Assembly: GCF_002208095.1 (NCBI RefSeq)
Contig: NZ_CP017990.1
Coordinates: 2,914,001 to 2,978,000 of the forward strand
DNA from: Enterobacter cloacae complex sp. ECNIH7
GTDB taxonomy: Bacteria > Pseudomonadota > Gammaproteobacteria > Enterobacterales > Enterobacteriaceae
Direction of reading: 5' to 3'
DNA length: 64,000 nucleotides
Shown: positions 7,921-17,753 of the stretch, one piece after another
Numbering within the stretch: position 1 is the first letter of the stretch
Layout: each line of letters opens with the position of its first letter
Notes under the pieces: model-generated
Database searches by the model: none
Told to the model about the DNA's origin: nothing
The model's input: only the letters and a program-made list of their open reading frames with translations
Made by a program: the position numbers and the translations under genes

Positions 7921-9708
7921 ATGGAATTCAGGACATTTCAAAAGCAGTGGGGTGCTGAGTTTATTTCCGATGACGTTGTGCGTTTTCGCGTCTGGGCAGA
8001 AGGACAGAAAGAACTTACGCTACGTCTGGCCGCCGCCGACGTGCCGATGACGGCAGCTGGCGACGGCTGGTTTCAGGCAGACATATCCGGCGTCACGCAC
8101 GGTGCAGAATATCAATTTATTCTGCAGGACGGCATGACGGTGCCCGATCCCGCCTCGCGCGCGCAAAAGGGCGACGTTAACGGCCCCTCCATCGTTATCG
8201 ATCCCCAACGCTATCAGCCGGTCAACCGGGACTGGGCAGGGCGGCCGTGGGAAGACACGGTTATCTACGAGCTGCACATCGGCACGTTTACCCCGGAGGG
8301 CACCTTCCGGGCCGCAATCGACAAGCTGCCGTATCTGGCAGAGCTCGGTATTACCCAGCTTGAAGTGATGCCCGTCTCTCAGTTTGGCGGTACCCGCGGC
8401 TGGGGGTATGACGGCGTGCTGCTGTACGCCCCGCACTCAGCCTACGGTACGCCGGAGGATTTCCACGCGTTTATCGACGCCGCGCACGGGCTGGGGCTTT
8501 CCGTGGTGCTGGATATCGTGCTTAACCACTTCGGCCCCGAGGGGAACTATCTGCCTCTGCTGTCGCCCGCGTTCTTTGATGCAGATCGGATGACGCCGTG
8601 GGGCAACGGCATCGCTTACGAACGCGAGCCGGTGAGGCAGTACATCACCGATGCGCCGCTATACTGGCTGACGGAGTATCGTCTGGACGGCCTGCGCTTT
8701 GACGCCATCGACCAGATTAAAGACAGCGCTGAGACGCACATTCTGGAGGAGATTGCCGCTAAAATCCGCGAGGCGATCCCGCACCGCCACGTTCACCTGA
8801 CCACGGAAGACAGCCGCAACGTGATTTTCCTGCATCCGCGCGATGAACAGGGCAACACGCCGCTGTTCACCGCCGAGTGGAATGATGACTTCCACAACGC
8901 TGCCCACGTGTTTGCTACCGGCGAGACCCACGCGTATTACCAGGATTTTGCCTTTGAGCCGGAGAAAAAGTTCGCCCGGGCGCTGGCGGAAGGCTTTGTC
9001 TACCAGGGCGAGATTTCGCTGCAAACCGGCGAATCCCGCGGAGTGGAGTGTCAGACGCAGCCGCCGCAGTTCTTCGTCGATTTTATTCAGAACCACGATC
9101 AGACCGGGAATCGCGCCCAGGGCGAGCGGCTGATCGCCCTGGCCGGTGCCGACAAGACGCGGGTGCTGCTTGCCGCGCTGCTGCTTTCTCCCCATATCCC
9201 GCTGCTGTTTATGGGCGAGGAGTTTGGGGAAACGCATCCGTTCCTGTTCTTCACCGATTTTCACGGCGATCTGGCAAAGGCGGTGCGGGAAGGGCGCGCG
9301 AAAGAGTTTACGGGCCATGCCGGGCACGATGAAACCGTCCCGGACCCGAACGACCTGAACACGTTTATCCGTTCAAAACTCGACTGGAATAAGATTGCCA
9401 CCGACGAGGGTAAAACGTGGCTGCGCTTCACGCGCCACCTGCTGACGCTGCGCCATCGCCATATCGTTCCGCTTCTGCGTCATGGCGGCGCCGTTGAGGG
9501 CAAGGTAATCAAGACCGCGCCCGGCATGGTGGCAGTGAGCTGGCATTTCCCGTCGGGAACGCTCTCTCTGGCGCTGAATATCGGTAATAAGCCCGCCGCG
9601 CTGCCCGATCTCGCGGGTGAGACGCGCTTTGCCTGGCCTGAAGCCACTGACGTGTTACCCCCGAACGGTATTGTCGTTCGCTTTGCTGATGGAGAAGCAT
9701 CGTTATGA
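7921..9708 (+). CDS. treZ: Malto-oligosyltrehalose trehalohydrolase
   Basis: TreZ releases trehalose from the maltooligosyl trehalose made by TreY. The 595 residues comprise an N-terminal carbohydrate-binding Ig-like domain (about 1-90), a GH13 barrel and a C-terminal beta domain. GH13 motifs are visible: VVLDIVLNHFG, LDGLRFDAIDQI (nucleophile Asp), an acid Glu region in LTTEDSRN and the FIQNHDQTGN motif with the transition-state Asp. The AGGACA site and ATG agree. It is the first gene of treZ-treY-glgX; its TGA overlaps the treY ATG, indicating translational coupling. The upstream gap (7789-7920) must hold the operon promoter. Confidence 0.95.
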   Translation: MEFRTFQKQWGAEFISDDVVRFRVWAEGQKELTLRLAAADVPMTAAGDGWFQADISGVTHGAEYQFILQDGMTVPDPASRAQKGDVNGPSIVIDPQRYQPVNRDWAGRPWEDTVIYELHIGTFTPEGTFRAAIDKLPYLAELGITQLEVMPVSQFGGTRGWGYDGVLLYAPHSAYGTPEDFHAFIDAAHGLGLSVVLDIVLNHFGPEGNYLPLLSPAFFDADRMTPWGNGIAYEREPVRQYITDAPLYWLTEYRLDGLRFDAIDQIKDSAETHILEEIAAKIREAIPHRHVHLTTEDSRNVIFLHPRDEQGNTPLFTAEWNDDFHNAAHVFATGETHAYYQDFAFEPEKKFARALAEGFVYQGEISLQTGESRGVECQTQPPQFFVDFIQNHDQTGNRAQGERLIALAGADKTRVLLAALLLSPHIPLLFMGEEFGETHPFLFFTDFHGDLAKAVREGRAKEFTGHAGHDETVPDPNDLNTFIRSKLDWNKIATDEGKTWLRFTRHLLTLRHRHIVPLLRHGGAVEGKVIKTAPGMVAVSWHFPSGTLSLALNIGNKPAALPDLAGETRFAWPEATDVLPPNGIVVRFADGEASL

Positions 9709-12173
9709 TCCCTTCCGCCACGTACCGCATCCAGTTTCGTAACGGCATGACCTTCGACCGCGCTGCGGCGCTGGTGCCTTACCTGAAAGATCTCGGCATC
9801 AGCCACCTCTACGCGTCGCCCGTGTTTACCGCCACCGCGGGTTCCACCCACGGCTATGACGTGACCAACCCGAATGAAATCGACCCGGCGATCGGCGGAC
9901 GAGACGGTTTCGACCGCATGGCCGCGGCGCTTAAGCAGGCCGGCATGGGGCTGATTCTGGATATTGTCCCGAACCATATGTCCACCTCGCTGGAAAACGC
10001 CTGGTGGCGGGACGTAATTGAATACGGCCAGCAGAGCCGCTATTTCCGCTATTTCGATATCGACCGGTCGCGACCGCTGACGCTGCCGTTTCTCGGCGAC
10101 ACCTTTGAGGCCGAGCTGGAGAAGGGGGCGATCGCCCTAAAACGTGACCCTGTCACGAACAAGGCCGCGCTGGTTTACTATGACGCCGAGTATCCGCTCA
10201 ACCCCGGCACGTACAGCGAGGAGAAAAGTATTGCTGAGCTACATGAAGCGCAAAGCTGGCGGCTGATGTCCTGGCGGGAAGCGCCGAAGCAGCTGTCGTG
10301 GCGGCGCTTCTTCGAGATCACCGGGCTGGTCGGCGTTCGGGTTGAAGATGACGCGGTATTCGACGATACGCACCGGCTGATCCTGGAGCTGGTTCACGCC
10401 GGCGTGGTGGACGGTCTGCGCATTGACCACGTCGACGGCCTGGCCGATCCGCTGGGCTATCTGCAGCGCCTGCGGCAGAAAACCGGGCCCGACTGCTATA
10501 TCACGGTTGAAAAAATTCTCGCGAAGGGAGAACAGCTCCCCGCCGACTGGCCGGTATCCGGCACCACCGGCTACGAGTTTATCGCCTCGCTGGCGGAAGT
10601 GCTGGTCGACGATGATAACCTGTCGCGCCTGGAGACCATCCACGACGAAACGCTGGGGATAACGGTCGATCGCCACGCGGAACTGCGCGATGCCAAGGGT
10701 CTGATGACCGATCGCAATTTTGAGGGTGAGTTCACCACGCTGCTTAACCTTGCTGACGATCTGGCCCGCCGCAATGAGGTTGCGCTGCCGCGCGAGGAGA
10801 TCCGCCACGCGCTGCGCGAGCTGCTTATCGCCTTTCCGGTCTACCGCACCTACGGCACCCGGGAGGGATTAACCCCGCCTGACGTGGTGCTGCTTAACCG
10901 CGTGGTCGCCAACGTGGAGACGTCTGAAGCGGCGCTGAGCCTGCTTGTGCGCATTCTTACCGGCGACCTGCCGGAAGATTGTCGCGAGTCCGCCGCGCTT
11001 TTCAGAACCCGCTTCCAGCAGCTTACCGGGCCGCTGATGGCGAAGTCCGTTGAAGATACGCTGTTCTTCCGCCACAACCTCGAGCTGGCGCTCAATGAAG
11101 TGGGCGCCGACCCGACGCCGCGCGCGTTTTCATTATCCCGCTTCCACCAGGAGATGCGCATTCGTCTGGCCCGACAGCCCGACGCGCTGCTGGGCACCTC
11201 CACGCACGATACCAAACGCGGAGAAGACGCCCGGGCGCGACTCTACACCCTGACGGAAGCGCCGGAACGCTGGGGTGAGAACCTGGCCCGCTGGCGACAG
11301 ATGAACCAGACCCAGGTACGTTTTCTCAATGACGGCACCGCGCCGAACGCCGCCGATACCTGGATGATCTATCAGGCGCTGGCGGGCGTCTGGCCCGCCA
11401 CGCTGTCTCCGGACGACGCTGAAGGGCTTGCATCACTGGAAGCGCGTTTTAACGGCTTCCTCGAGAAAGCGCTGCGCGAGGCAAAACAGCGCACCGACTG
11501 GATCGACAGCAACGAGAGCTATGAGAGCGTGGTGCTGAGCTACGCGCGGCACCTGCTTTCGCCGGACAACGCGCTGTTCCTGCAGGATTTTAGCGAGGCG
11601 ATGCAGCCCTTTATTCGGGCCGGGCTGATGAACAGCCTCAGCCAGACGGTGATCAAGCTAACGGCTCCCGGCGTGCCGGATATCTATCAGGGCAGCGAGG
11701 CGCTTAACTTTAGCCTCGTCGACCCGGATAACCGACGGGAGCCGGATTTCAACGCGCTGGTGCACAACCTCAGCGCGGCGGATGCCTCGGTGTTTGACAA
11801 CCCGGCCTGCTGGCGAGACGGGCGCGTTAAGCAGTTCGTTACCGCCACGCTGCTGCGGCTTCGACCACACTACGACGCGCTATTCCGCTACGGCGACTGG
11901 CTGCCGCTTAAGGTCTCCGGCGAGCGCGAGGAGAATCTGATTGTCTATGCGCGCGTTAAGGACGAGGAGGCGCTGATTGTCGCCGTGCCGCGTCTGGTTT
12001 TTGATGTCACCGATAACCATCAGCTGTGGGTCAATACCGCGGTAGCGATACCCGACGAACTGGTCGGGAAGCGCTATCGGGACCTGTTCAGCGGTGAAAG
12101 CCGCATTCTGCAAGAGACGCTGGATTTAACGTCAGAAAAGGGATGTGTACTGGTTCTGCTTACCTGCGAATAA
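9705..12173 (+). CDS. treY: Malto-oligosyltrehalose synthase
   Basis: TreY converts the reducing-end alpha-1,4 bond of a maltodextrin to alpha-1,1 (intramolecular transglucosylation). The 822-residue protein opens with SATYRIQFRNGMTFDRAAAL and has SPVFTATAGSTHGYDV, LILDIVPNHMS, LRIDHVDGLADP (nucleophile region) and YITVEKIL (acid Glu), all hallmarks of the GH13 TreY group, which is longer than ordinary amylases. The start overlaps the treZ stop by four bases. glgX follows 15 bases downstream. There is no sign of truncation. Confidence 0.95.
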   Translation: MIPSATYRIQFRNGMTFDRAAALVPYLKDLGISHLYASPVFTATAGSTHGYDVTNPNEIDPAIGGRDGFDRMAAALKQAGMGLILDIVPNHMSTSLENAWWRDVIEYGQQSRYFRYFDIDRSRPLTLPFLGDTFEAELEKGAIALKRDPVTNKAALVYYDAEYPLNPGTYSEEKSIAELHEAQSWRLMSWREAPKQLSWRRFFEITGLVGVRVEDDAVFDDTHRLILELVHAGVVDGLRIDHVDGLADPLGYLQRLRQKTGPDCYITVEKILAKGEQLPADWPVSGTTGYEFIASLAEVLVDDDNLSRLETIHDETLGITVDRHAELRDAKGLMTDRNFEGEFTTLLNLADDLARRNEVALPREEIRHALRELLIAFPVYRTYGTREGLTPPDVVLLNRVVANVETSEAALSLLVRILTGDLPEDCRESAALFRTRFQQLTGPLMAKSVEDTLFFRHNLELALNEVGADPTPRAFSLSRFHQEMRIRLARQPDALLGTSTHDTKRGEDARARLYTLTEAPERWGENLARWRQMNQTQVRFLNDGTAPNAADTWMIYQALAGVWPATLSPDDAEGLASLEARFNGFLEKALREAKQRTDWIDSNESYESVVLSYARHLLSPDNALFLQDFSEAMQPFIRAGLMNSLSQTVIKLTAPGVPDIYQGSEALNFSLVDPDNRREPDFNALVHNLSAADASVFDNPACWRDGRVKQFVTATLLRLRPHYDALFRYGDWLPLKVSGEREENLIVYARVKDEEALIVAVPRLVFDVTDNHQLWVNTAVAIPDELVGKRYRDLFSGESRILQETLDLTSEKGCVLVLLTCE

Positions 12174-12188
12174 TCGTGGAGAACGAAA

Positions 12189-14264
12189 ATGGCAAAGGAT
12201 ATAACGTTTGAAATTCGGGCCGGTCATGGTCAGCAGTTGGGAGCGAATTATGACGGAAAAGGGGTTAACTTCGCGCTGTTCTCTGCTCACGCCGAGCGTG
12301 TAGAGCTCTGTCTTTTTGACCCGTCCGGAAAAACGGAAATCGCCCGGCTGGAGCTGCCGGAATATACCCATGAGGTTTGGCACGGCTATGTACCTGACCT
12401 GAAACCGGGGGCGCTGTACGGCTATCGCGTCTATGGGCCCTACGATCCGGAAAACGGTCACCGCTTTAACCCGCACAAGCTGCTTATCGACCCCTACGCC
12501 CGAGAACTGGTGGGCGATATCGACTGGAACGACGCCCATTTCGGCTATGAGCTGGGGCATGACGAGTTAGATTTGAGCTTTGATACGCGCGACAGCGCGC
12601 CGTTCACGCCGAAGTGCAAGGTCATCGACCCGAACGCTTTCGACTGGCAGGACAACAGCCGGCCAAACGTGCCCTGGCCGCATACCGTCGTCTATGAGAG
12701 TCACGTGAAGGGCTTTACCCAGATGAACCCGGCCATCCCGCCCGAGCTGCGCGGGACGTTTGAGGGGATGGGACACAAAGCCTCGGTCGACTACGTCAAG
12801 AGTCTTGGCATCACCTCGGTGGAGCTGCTGCCGGTTCACTGGTTCCCCGACGACCAGCACCTGCTCGACCGCGGCCTGAAGAACTTCTGGGGCTATAACA
12901 CGCTCGGCTTTTTTGCCCCGGCGTCGCGCTATTACGGCCCGGCGGGGATCCAGGGCTTTCGCGACATGGTACGCGCGTATCATGACGCGGGCATTGAGGT
13001 CATTCTGGACGTGGTGTACAACCACACGGCGGAAGGGAACGAGCTTGGCCCCACGCTCTCGTTTAAGGGGATTGATAACTACAGCTATTACCGCACCCTG
13101 CCGGACCAGCATCGGTACTACATCAACGACACCGGGACGGGAAATACGGTCAATACCTCGCACCCGCGCGTGCTGCAGATGGTGATGGATTCGCTGCGCT
13201 ACTGGGCGGAATCGATGCATATTGACGGTTTTCGTTTCGACCTGGGGACGATACTGGGCCGCGAGCCGGAAGGGTTTGACCCGCGCGGCGGTTTCTTCGA
13301 CGCCATATCGCAGGATCCGGTGTTATCGAGACTCAAGCTGATTGGTGAACCCTGGGATATCGGTCCCGGCGGGTATCAGGTCGGCGGTTTCCCGCCGGGC
13401 TGGGGTGAATGGAACGACAAATACCGCGATACCGTACGCGAGTACTGGAAGGGCGATAACGTCTCCACCGACTTTGCCGCACGCCTGCTGGGCTCCGGGG
13501 ATCTGTACGATCTGCGCGGGCGTCGTCCGTGGGCCAGCGTTAACTTCATCACCGCTCACGACGGCTTTACGCTGAATGACCTGGTGTCGTACAACGAGAA
13601 GCACAACGCCGACAACGGTGAGGACAATAACGACGGGCATAATGACAATCGCTCGTACAACTATGGCGAAGAAGGGCCGACGGAGAACCCGGATATTATT
13701 GCTACCCGCGAACGACAGAAGCGTAATTTCCTGACCACGCTGCTGTTTTCCCACGGCACGCCGATGCTGCTGGCGGGGGACGAGTTTGGCCGCACGCAGA
13801 AGGGCAACAACAACGGCTACTGTCAGGACAGCGAAATTTCGTGGATCGACTGGAACGGAATAACCGAAAACGACGCCGCGCTGCGCGAGTTTACCCGGCG
13901 GTTGATTGCCCTGCGCGCTCAGCAGCCGCTGCTGCGCCGTGAGAGCTGGCGCGACGGGCTGGAGATCCGCTGGTTCAATGCCGGAGGCGGTCCGCAGCAG
14001 GCCGAGCAGTGGGACGAAGGCTCGACGCTTGGGGTCTCCATCAGCAGGCCGGATCTGCGGCAGGAGGACGGTATCTGGCACGACGTGCTGATGCTGTTCA
14101 ACCCGTTTGAAGGCACCGTGCCTTTCCAGATCCCGCAGTTTGGCGAAGTGGGATGGGTGCTGGAGTTGTCTACGGCAGATGGCGCTGCCGCCGGGACAGC
14201 GTTCACCGAAACCGTAGAGTACGAACTGGCCGGACGCAGTATTACGCTGTTCAGACGTCCTTAG
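12189..14264 (+). CDS. glgX: Glycogen debranching enzyme (TreX/GlgX)
   Basis: This GH13 isoamylase-type enzyme hydrolyses alpha-1,6 branches of glycogen or limit dextrins, supplying linear chains to TreY. The 691 residues contain the CBM48 domain (about 1-130; GVNFALFSAHAERVELCLFD), then VILDVVYNHTAEG, DGFRFDLGTILGRE (nucleophile Asp), KLIGEPWDIGPGGYQVG (acid Glu) and FITAHDGFTLNDLVSYN. It is the third gene of the trehalose operon (15-base gap, GGAGAA ribosome site). A GlgX of a separate glg operon elsewhere cannot be excluded, so this copy may be the trehalose-dedicated TreX. It ends two bases from the convergent winged-helix gene. Confidence 0.93.
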   Translation: MAKDITFEIRAGHGQQLGANYDGKGVNFALFSAHAERVELCLFDPSGKTEIARLELPEYTHEVWHGYVPDLKPGALYGYRVYGPYDPENGHRFNPHKLLIDPYARELVGDIDWNDAHFGYELGHDELDLSFDTRDSAPFTPKCKVIDPNAFDWQDNSRPNVPWPHTVVYESHVKGFTQMNPAIPPELRGTFEGMGHKASVDYVKSLGITSVELLPVHWFPDDQHLLDRGLKNFWGYNTLGFFAPASRYYGPAGIQGFRDMVRAYHDAGIEVILDVVYNHTAEGNELGPTLSFKGIDNYSYYRTLPDQHRYYINDTGTGNTVNTSHPRVLQMVMDSLRYWAESMHIDGFRFDLGTILGREPEGFDPRGGFFDAISQDPVLSRLKLIGEPWDIGPGGYQVGGFPPGWGEWNDKYRDTVREYWKGDNVSTDFAARLLGSGDLYDLRGRRPWASVNFITAHDGFTLNDLVSYNEKHNADNGEDNNDGHNDNRSYNYGEEGPTENPDIIATRERQKRNFLTTLLFSHGTPMLLAGDEFGRTQKGNNNGYCQDSEISWIDWNGITENDAALREFTRRLIALRAQQPLLRRESWRDGLEIRWFNAGGGPQQAEQWDEGSTLGVSISRPDLRQEDGIWHDVLMLFNPFEGTVPFQIPQFGEVGWVLELSTADGAAAGTAFTETVEYELAGRSITLFRRP

Positions 14265-14266
14265 CC

Positions 14267-14812
14267 CTAGAGTGATGCCGCCGCGCGGGCGGCGGTGTCA
14301 TACAGGGAGGAGATCGTGCGTAACAGCTGCGCGGTTTCGCCAATCGACTTCCCGGCTATGCCGCTCTCCGCGTGGATCGCAATCAGACACGCCTCCCGCA
14401 CGTCCCGGTACTTCATGCACAGCGCTTTTCCTTCCTCGGTAGTCGAGAAAAAGAGCTCTTTGCCCGCTTTCTCGCTCGTCACGTACCCCGCTTTGACCAG
14501 CTTTTTCAGGGCATAGGTCACCACGTGGGTATCTTCCACGTTGAGGACGAAGCAGATATCGGCCAGCTTTTTCTTGCGGTCGCGGTGGTTCACATGATGC
14601 AGCAGCGAGACGTCAAATGCGCCCATATCGGGTTCGCCGGCTGCTGTCATGCAGCGCACCATCCATTTATTGAACGCGTTGCTGGTCATGATCAGCGCGT
14701 ACTCCAGCTCTGACAGCTCCGCGCAGCGCTCGGACACCAGATGGCGGGAAGAGACGATCCGGCCATCGTTGATATCGTCGCGATCGGGTGAAGCACTCTT
14801 TTTCGAGGTCAT
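14267..14812 (-). CDS. MarR-like winged-helix DNA-binding protein
   Basis: A 181-residue predicted regulator. The core contains a helix-turn-helix of MarR type: KKLADICFVLNVEDTHVVTYALKKLVKAG with a wing GYVTSEKAGKELFF. The ATG at 14810-14812 is preferred because AAGGAACGTT precedes it; an upstream in-frame ATG would add ten residues without a better site. It is divergent from DUF969-DUF979-DUF2891 over a 200-base gap and is the obvious candidate to control them (inference). It is convergent with glgX. Confidence 0.83.
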   Translation of the reverse strand: MTSKKSASPDRDDINDGRIVSSRHLVSERCAELSELEYALIMTSNAFNKWMVRCMTAAGEPDMGAFDVSLLHHVNHRDRKKKLADICFVLNVEDTHVVTYALKKLVKAGYVTSEKAGKELFFSTTEEGKALCMKYRDVREACLIAIHAESGIAGKSIGETAQLLRTISSLYDTAARAAASL

Positions 14813-15012
14813 AACGTTCCTTAGCCAGAAATGTAAACTCATCGATAAAATAAGAACATTTTATTGATAATTTGTTTACATGTTTTTGAGGTTCAGATAT
14901 AGCTTTTTAGCGCAGGTTTTGCGAAGCCTGCCAACAAAACACAACATCGCTCGCCGCAAATTAAAAAAATAGCCGTCGGCGCGCAACGCTCACTTTCGAT
15001 AGGGTAAACGTT
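14813..15012. promoter_or_regulatory. Divergent control region, winged-helix gene / DUF969 operon
   Basis: A 200-base gap between divergent starts, AT-rich on the regulator side (TTATTGATAATTTGTTTACATG-like sequence around 14861-14882). It must contain both promoters. No operator palindrome is clear enough to define. Confidence 0.35.
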
Positions 15013-15735
15013 ATGGACGGTACTACGCTGCTGCCGCTGATCGGGATACCGATCGTGGTTATTGGTTTTGCACTGCGCTTCAACCCGCTGCTGGTGGTCG
15101 TGGTGTCGGGGCTGGCAACGGGTCTGCTGGTCGGTATGGATTTCGGGATGCTGCTGGAGACCTTTGGCGAAAAGTTCGTGAATAGCCGATCGCTGGCGAC
15201 CTTCATTCTGATCCTGCCCGTGATTGGTCTGCTGGAATATTACGGTCTCAAGGAGCGCGCCCAGGCCTGGGTGGCGAAGATCGCCAGCGCCACCTCGGCG
15301 CGTATTCTGATGCTCTATTTTGTCGCCCGTGAAGGCACCGCCGCGCTGGGGCTGATGTCGCTGGGCGGTCATGCCCAGACGGTGCGCCCGCTGCTGGCGC
15401 CGATGGCCGAAGGGGCGGCGCTGAACGAATACGGCGAGCTGCCGCAGCACATCCGTGACAAAATCAAAGCCCATGCCGCCGCGTGCGACAACATTGCGGT
15501 CTTCTTTGGGGAAGATATCTTTATTGCCTTTGGCGCGGTGCTGCTGATCGACGCGTTCCTGAAAGAAAACGGTATTGCGGGCATCGAACCGCTGCATATC
15601 GGCCTGTGGGCCATCCCAACCGCCATCGCGGCATTGGTTATTCATATGACGCGCCTGCTGCGCCTGGATGCCAGCATCCGTCGCGACGTCATGGCCTGGC
15701 GTGCAGAGCAGAGCTCGCAGGAGGCCGCGCAATGA
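15013..15735 (+). CDS. DUF969 membrane protein
   Basis: A 240-residue integral membrane protein with at least five hydrophobic segments, starting MDGTTLLPLIGIPIVVIGFALRF-like. Its family (DUF969) is nearly always paired with DUF979, and the two are thought to form a two-part transporter; in Gram-positive genomes the pair sits beside pyrrolidone-carboxylate peptidase. The transported compound is unknown. The stop overlaps the start of the next gene (ATGA), so the two are translationally coupled. Confidence 0.85.
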   Translation: MDGTTLLPLIGIPIVVIGFALRFNPLLVVVVSGLATGLLVGMDFGMLLETFGEKFVNSRSLATFILILPVIGLLEYYGLKERAQAWVAKIASATSARILMLYFVAREGTAALGLMSLGGHAQTVRPLLAPMAEGAALNEYGELPQHIRDKIKAHAAACDNIAVFFGEDIFIAFGAVLLIDAFLKENGIAGIEPLHIGLWAIPTAIAALVIHMTRLLRLDASIRRDVMAWRAEQSSQEAAQ

Positions 15736-16718
15736 TGACGCTTATCACCATTAACCGCGTGTACTACCTGATCGGCTTTGTCGTGATGCTGCTGGTTGTG
15801 ATGACCCTTCGCGATCGCGCCAATCCGAAGCGTTTTACCACGGCGCTGTTCTGGTTTTTATTCGGCGGGATCTTCCTGTTCGGTGACCTGATGGTGCAGG
15901 AGCTGGGCAAATCGCTGGCGTACCGAATAATCGGCGGGGGCGTTATCGCTATCGCGCTGCTGGCGGGTTTTGGTCTTGTCGGGAAAGGGCACTATAAAAT
16001 GTCCACCGAAGACGAACGTCTCGCGTCGTCAAACCGCCTTAAAAACTGGCTATTCCTGCCCGCACTGATGATCCCGGTGGTGACGGTTATCGGGACGCTG
16101 TTCCTGAAGGGCGTGTCGATTGGCGGCGTGTTCCTGCTCGATCAGAAACAGCTCACCCTTGCGGCGCTGTGCGTGGCCTGCGTCGCGGCGATCCTCACCG
16201 GCTGGTGGCTGACCAAAGGCACGCCGCTGCACGCCATTCGCCAGTCTCGTCGTCTTGTCGATACCATCGGCTGGGCGGTGATCCTGCCGCAAATGCTCGC
16301 CATGCTCGGCGGCGTGTTCGTGGCGGCCAACACCGGTGATTCGGTGCAGAAGGTGGTGAGCCTGTTCGTTAACCCGGATAACCGCTTTATGCTGGTGGTG
16401 ATTTACTGCGTGGGGATGGCGCTGTTTACCATGATCATGGGAAATGCGTTTGCGGCCTTCCCGGTGCTGAGCGCGGGGATCGCCTTGCCGTTCCTGATTA
16501 ACGTGCATCACGGCAACCCGGCGCCGCTGCTGGCGATTGGCATGTACGCGGGCTACTGCGGCACGCTGATGACGCCGATGGCCGCTAACTTCAACATCGT
16601 TCCCGCCGCGCTGCTGGAGCTGAAAGACAAATATCAGGTGATCAAGATCCAGATCCCGACCGCGTTAACCCTGCTGGTGGTGAACGTGTTCCTCATGTAT
16701 TTCCTCGTGTTTCGCTAA
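15732..16718 (+). CDS. DUF979 membrane protein
   Basis: A 328-residue protein with eight or nine hydrophobic helices, starting MMTLITINRVYYLIGFVVM. The ATG at 15732 overlaps the DUF969 stop, which fixes the start; the open frame upstream of it is read through DUF969 and is not coding. DUF979 and DUF969 together resemble the halves of a secondary transporter. The C-terminal GNAFAAFPVLSAGIALPF and GYCGTLMTPMAANFN segments are reminiscent of substrate loops in ion-coupled carriers. DUF2891 follows after nine bases. Confidence 0.85.
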   Translation: MMTLITINRVYYLIGFVVMLLVVMTLRDRANPKRFTTALFWFLFGGIFLFGDLMVQELGKSLAYRIIGGGVIAIALLAGFGLVGKGHYKMSTEDERLASSNRLKNWLFLPALMIPVVTVIGTLFLKGVSIGGVFLLDQKQLTLAALCVACVAAILTGWWLTKGTPLHAIRQSRRLVDTIGWAVILPQMLAMLGGVFVAANTGDSVQKVVSLFVNPDNRFMLVVIYCVGMALFTMIMGNAFAAFPVLSAGIALPFLINVHHGNPAPLLAIGMYAGYCGTLMTPMAANFNIVPAALLELKDKYQVIKIQIPTALTLLVVNVFLMYFLVFR

Positions 16719-16727
16719 GGAGCTGTT

Positions 16728-17723
16728 ATGGAATTAACGCAACATCAGGCCGACGCGTTTGCCCGCATGCCTTTAACCTATTTGCGACAGGAATATCCGA
16801 ACCACATCATGCACCTGCTGAATGATGATGGCGACGTACTGCCGCCGCGCGAGCTGCACCCGGTTTTCTATGGCTGTTTCGACTGGCACTCGGCGGTACA
16901 CGGCTACTGGCTGCTGCTGCGCTGCCTGCGCCTCTACCCGGCGCTGCCGTGCCGGGACGCGATCGTCGCGCTTGTCGACGAGCATCTGACCGAAGAGAAC
17001 GTGGCGAAGGAGCTGGCCTATTTTACCGCGCCGTTCCGCGCCTCGTTTGAGCGTCCGTATGGCTACGGCTGGCTGCTGGCGCTGGCCCAGGAGCTAAAGC
17101 AGTCGTCGCTGCCGCAGGCCGCGGTCTGGTATCAAACGCTGGAGCCTTTGACCCAGGATATTCGCGACAGGCTGGTGGATTATCTCGGCAAGCTCACCTA
17201 CCCGATCCGCGTCGGGACGCACTACAACACGGCGTTTGCCCTGGCGCTGGCGCTCGATTACGCGCGAGCCGTGGAAGACAGCGGGCTCGAACAGGCGATT
17301 GTGACGGCGGCGGAGCGGTTTTATCTCGCCGACACGCGTTATCCGGCCCACTACGAGCCCGGCGGAGATGAGTATATTTCCGGGGCGCTGACGGAGGCGC
17401 TGCTGATGAGCAAGGTATCTGAAGACTTCCCGGCCTGGTTTGACGCGTTTCTGCCGGAGGTGGGCGCCGTTACGGCACTGATGAATCCGGCGGAAGTGAG
17501 CGACCGTACCGACCCGAAAATTGCCCATCTGGACGGATTAAACCTCAGCCGCGCCTGGTGCATGAAGCATATTGCCAGAGCGCTTCCCGCCAACCATCCG
17601 GCGCAGCAGGCGCTGCGCGAGGCGGTAGCGAAACACCTGACGGCTAGCGTAGAGCATGTGGTCGGCAGCCACTACAGCGGCGGGCACTGGCTGGCGAGCT
17701 TTGCGCTGCTGGCGCTGGAGTAA
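16728..17723 (+). CDS. DUF2891 protein
   Basis: A 331-residue soluble, mainly helical protein of DUF2891. Conserved-looking stretches are HPVFYGCFDWHSAVHGYW near residues 45-62, RVGTHYNTAFALALALDY, HYEPGGDEYISGALTEALLM and GSHYSGGHWLASFA at the C-terminus. The repeated helices and aromatic/His/Asp-rich motifs are compatible with an alpha/alpha-barrel enzyme, but no activity is known to me. It is the last gene of the DUF969-DUF979-DUF2891 operon (GGAG ribosome site), so it probably acts on the compound taken up by that pair (inference). Confidence 0.82.
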   Translation: MELTQHQADAFARMPLTYLRQEYPNHIMHLLNDDGDVLPPRELHPVFYGCFDWHSAVHGYWLLLRCLRLYPALPCRDAIVALVDEHLTEENVAKELAYFTAPFRASFERPYGYGWLLALAQELKQSSLPQAAVWYQTLEPLTQDIRDRLVDYLGKLTYPIRVGTHYNTAFALALALDYARAVEDSGLEQAIVTAAERFYLADTRYPAHYEPGGDEYISGALTEALLMSKVSEDFPAWFDAFLPEVGAVTALMNPAEVSDRTDPKIAHLDGLNLSRAWCMKHIARALPANHPAQQALREAVAKHLTASVEHVVGSHYSGGHWLASFALLALE

Positions 17724-17753
17724 AAAAACGCGCCGTCTTTCTTTCCGGGTGAA

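Noticed and set aside
12567..13220. Minus-strand open frame opposite glgX
   Set aside because: Antisense shadow of a strongly supported GH13 gene, with no ribosome site or family motif.
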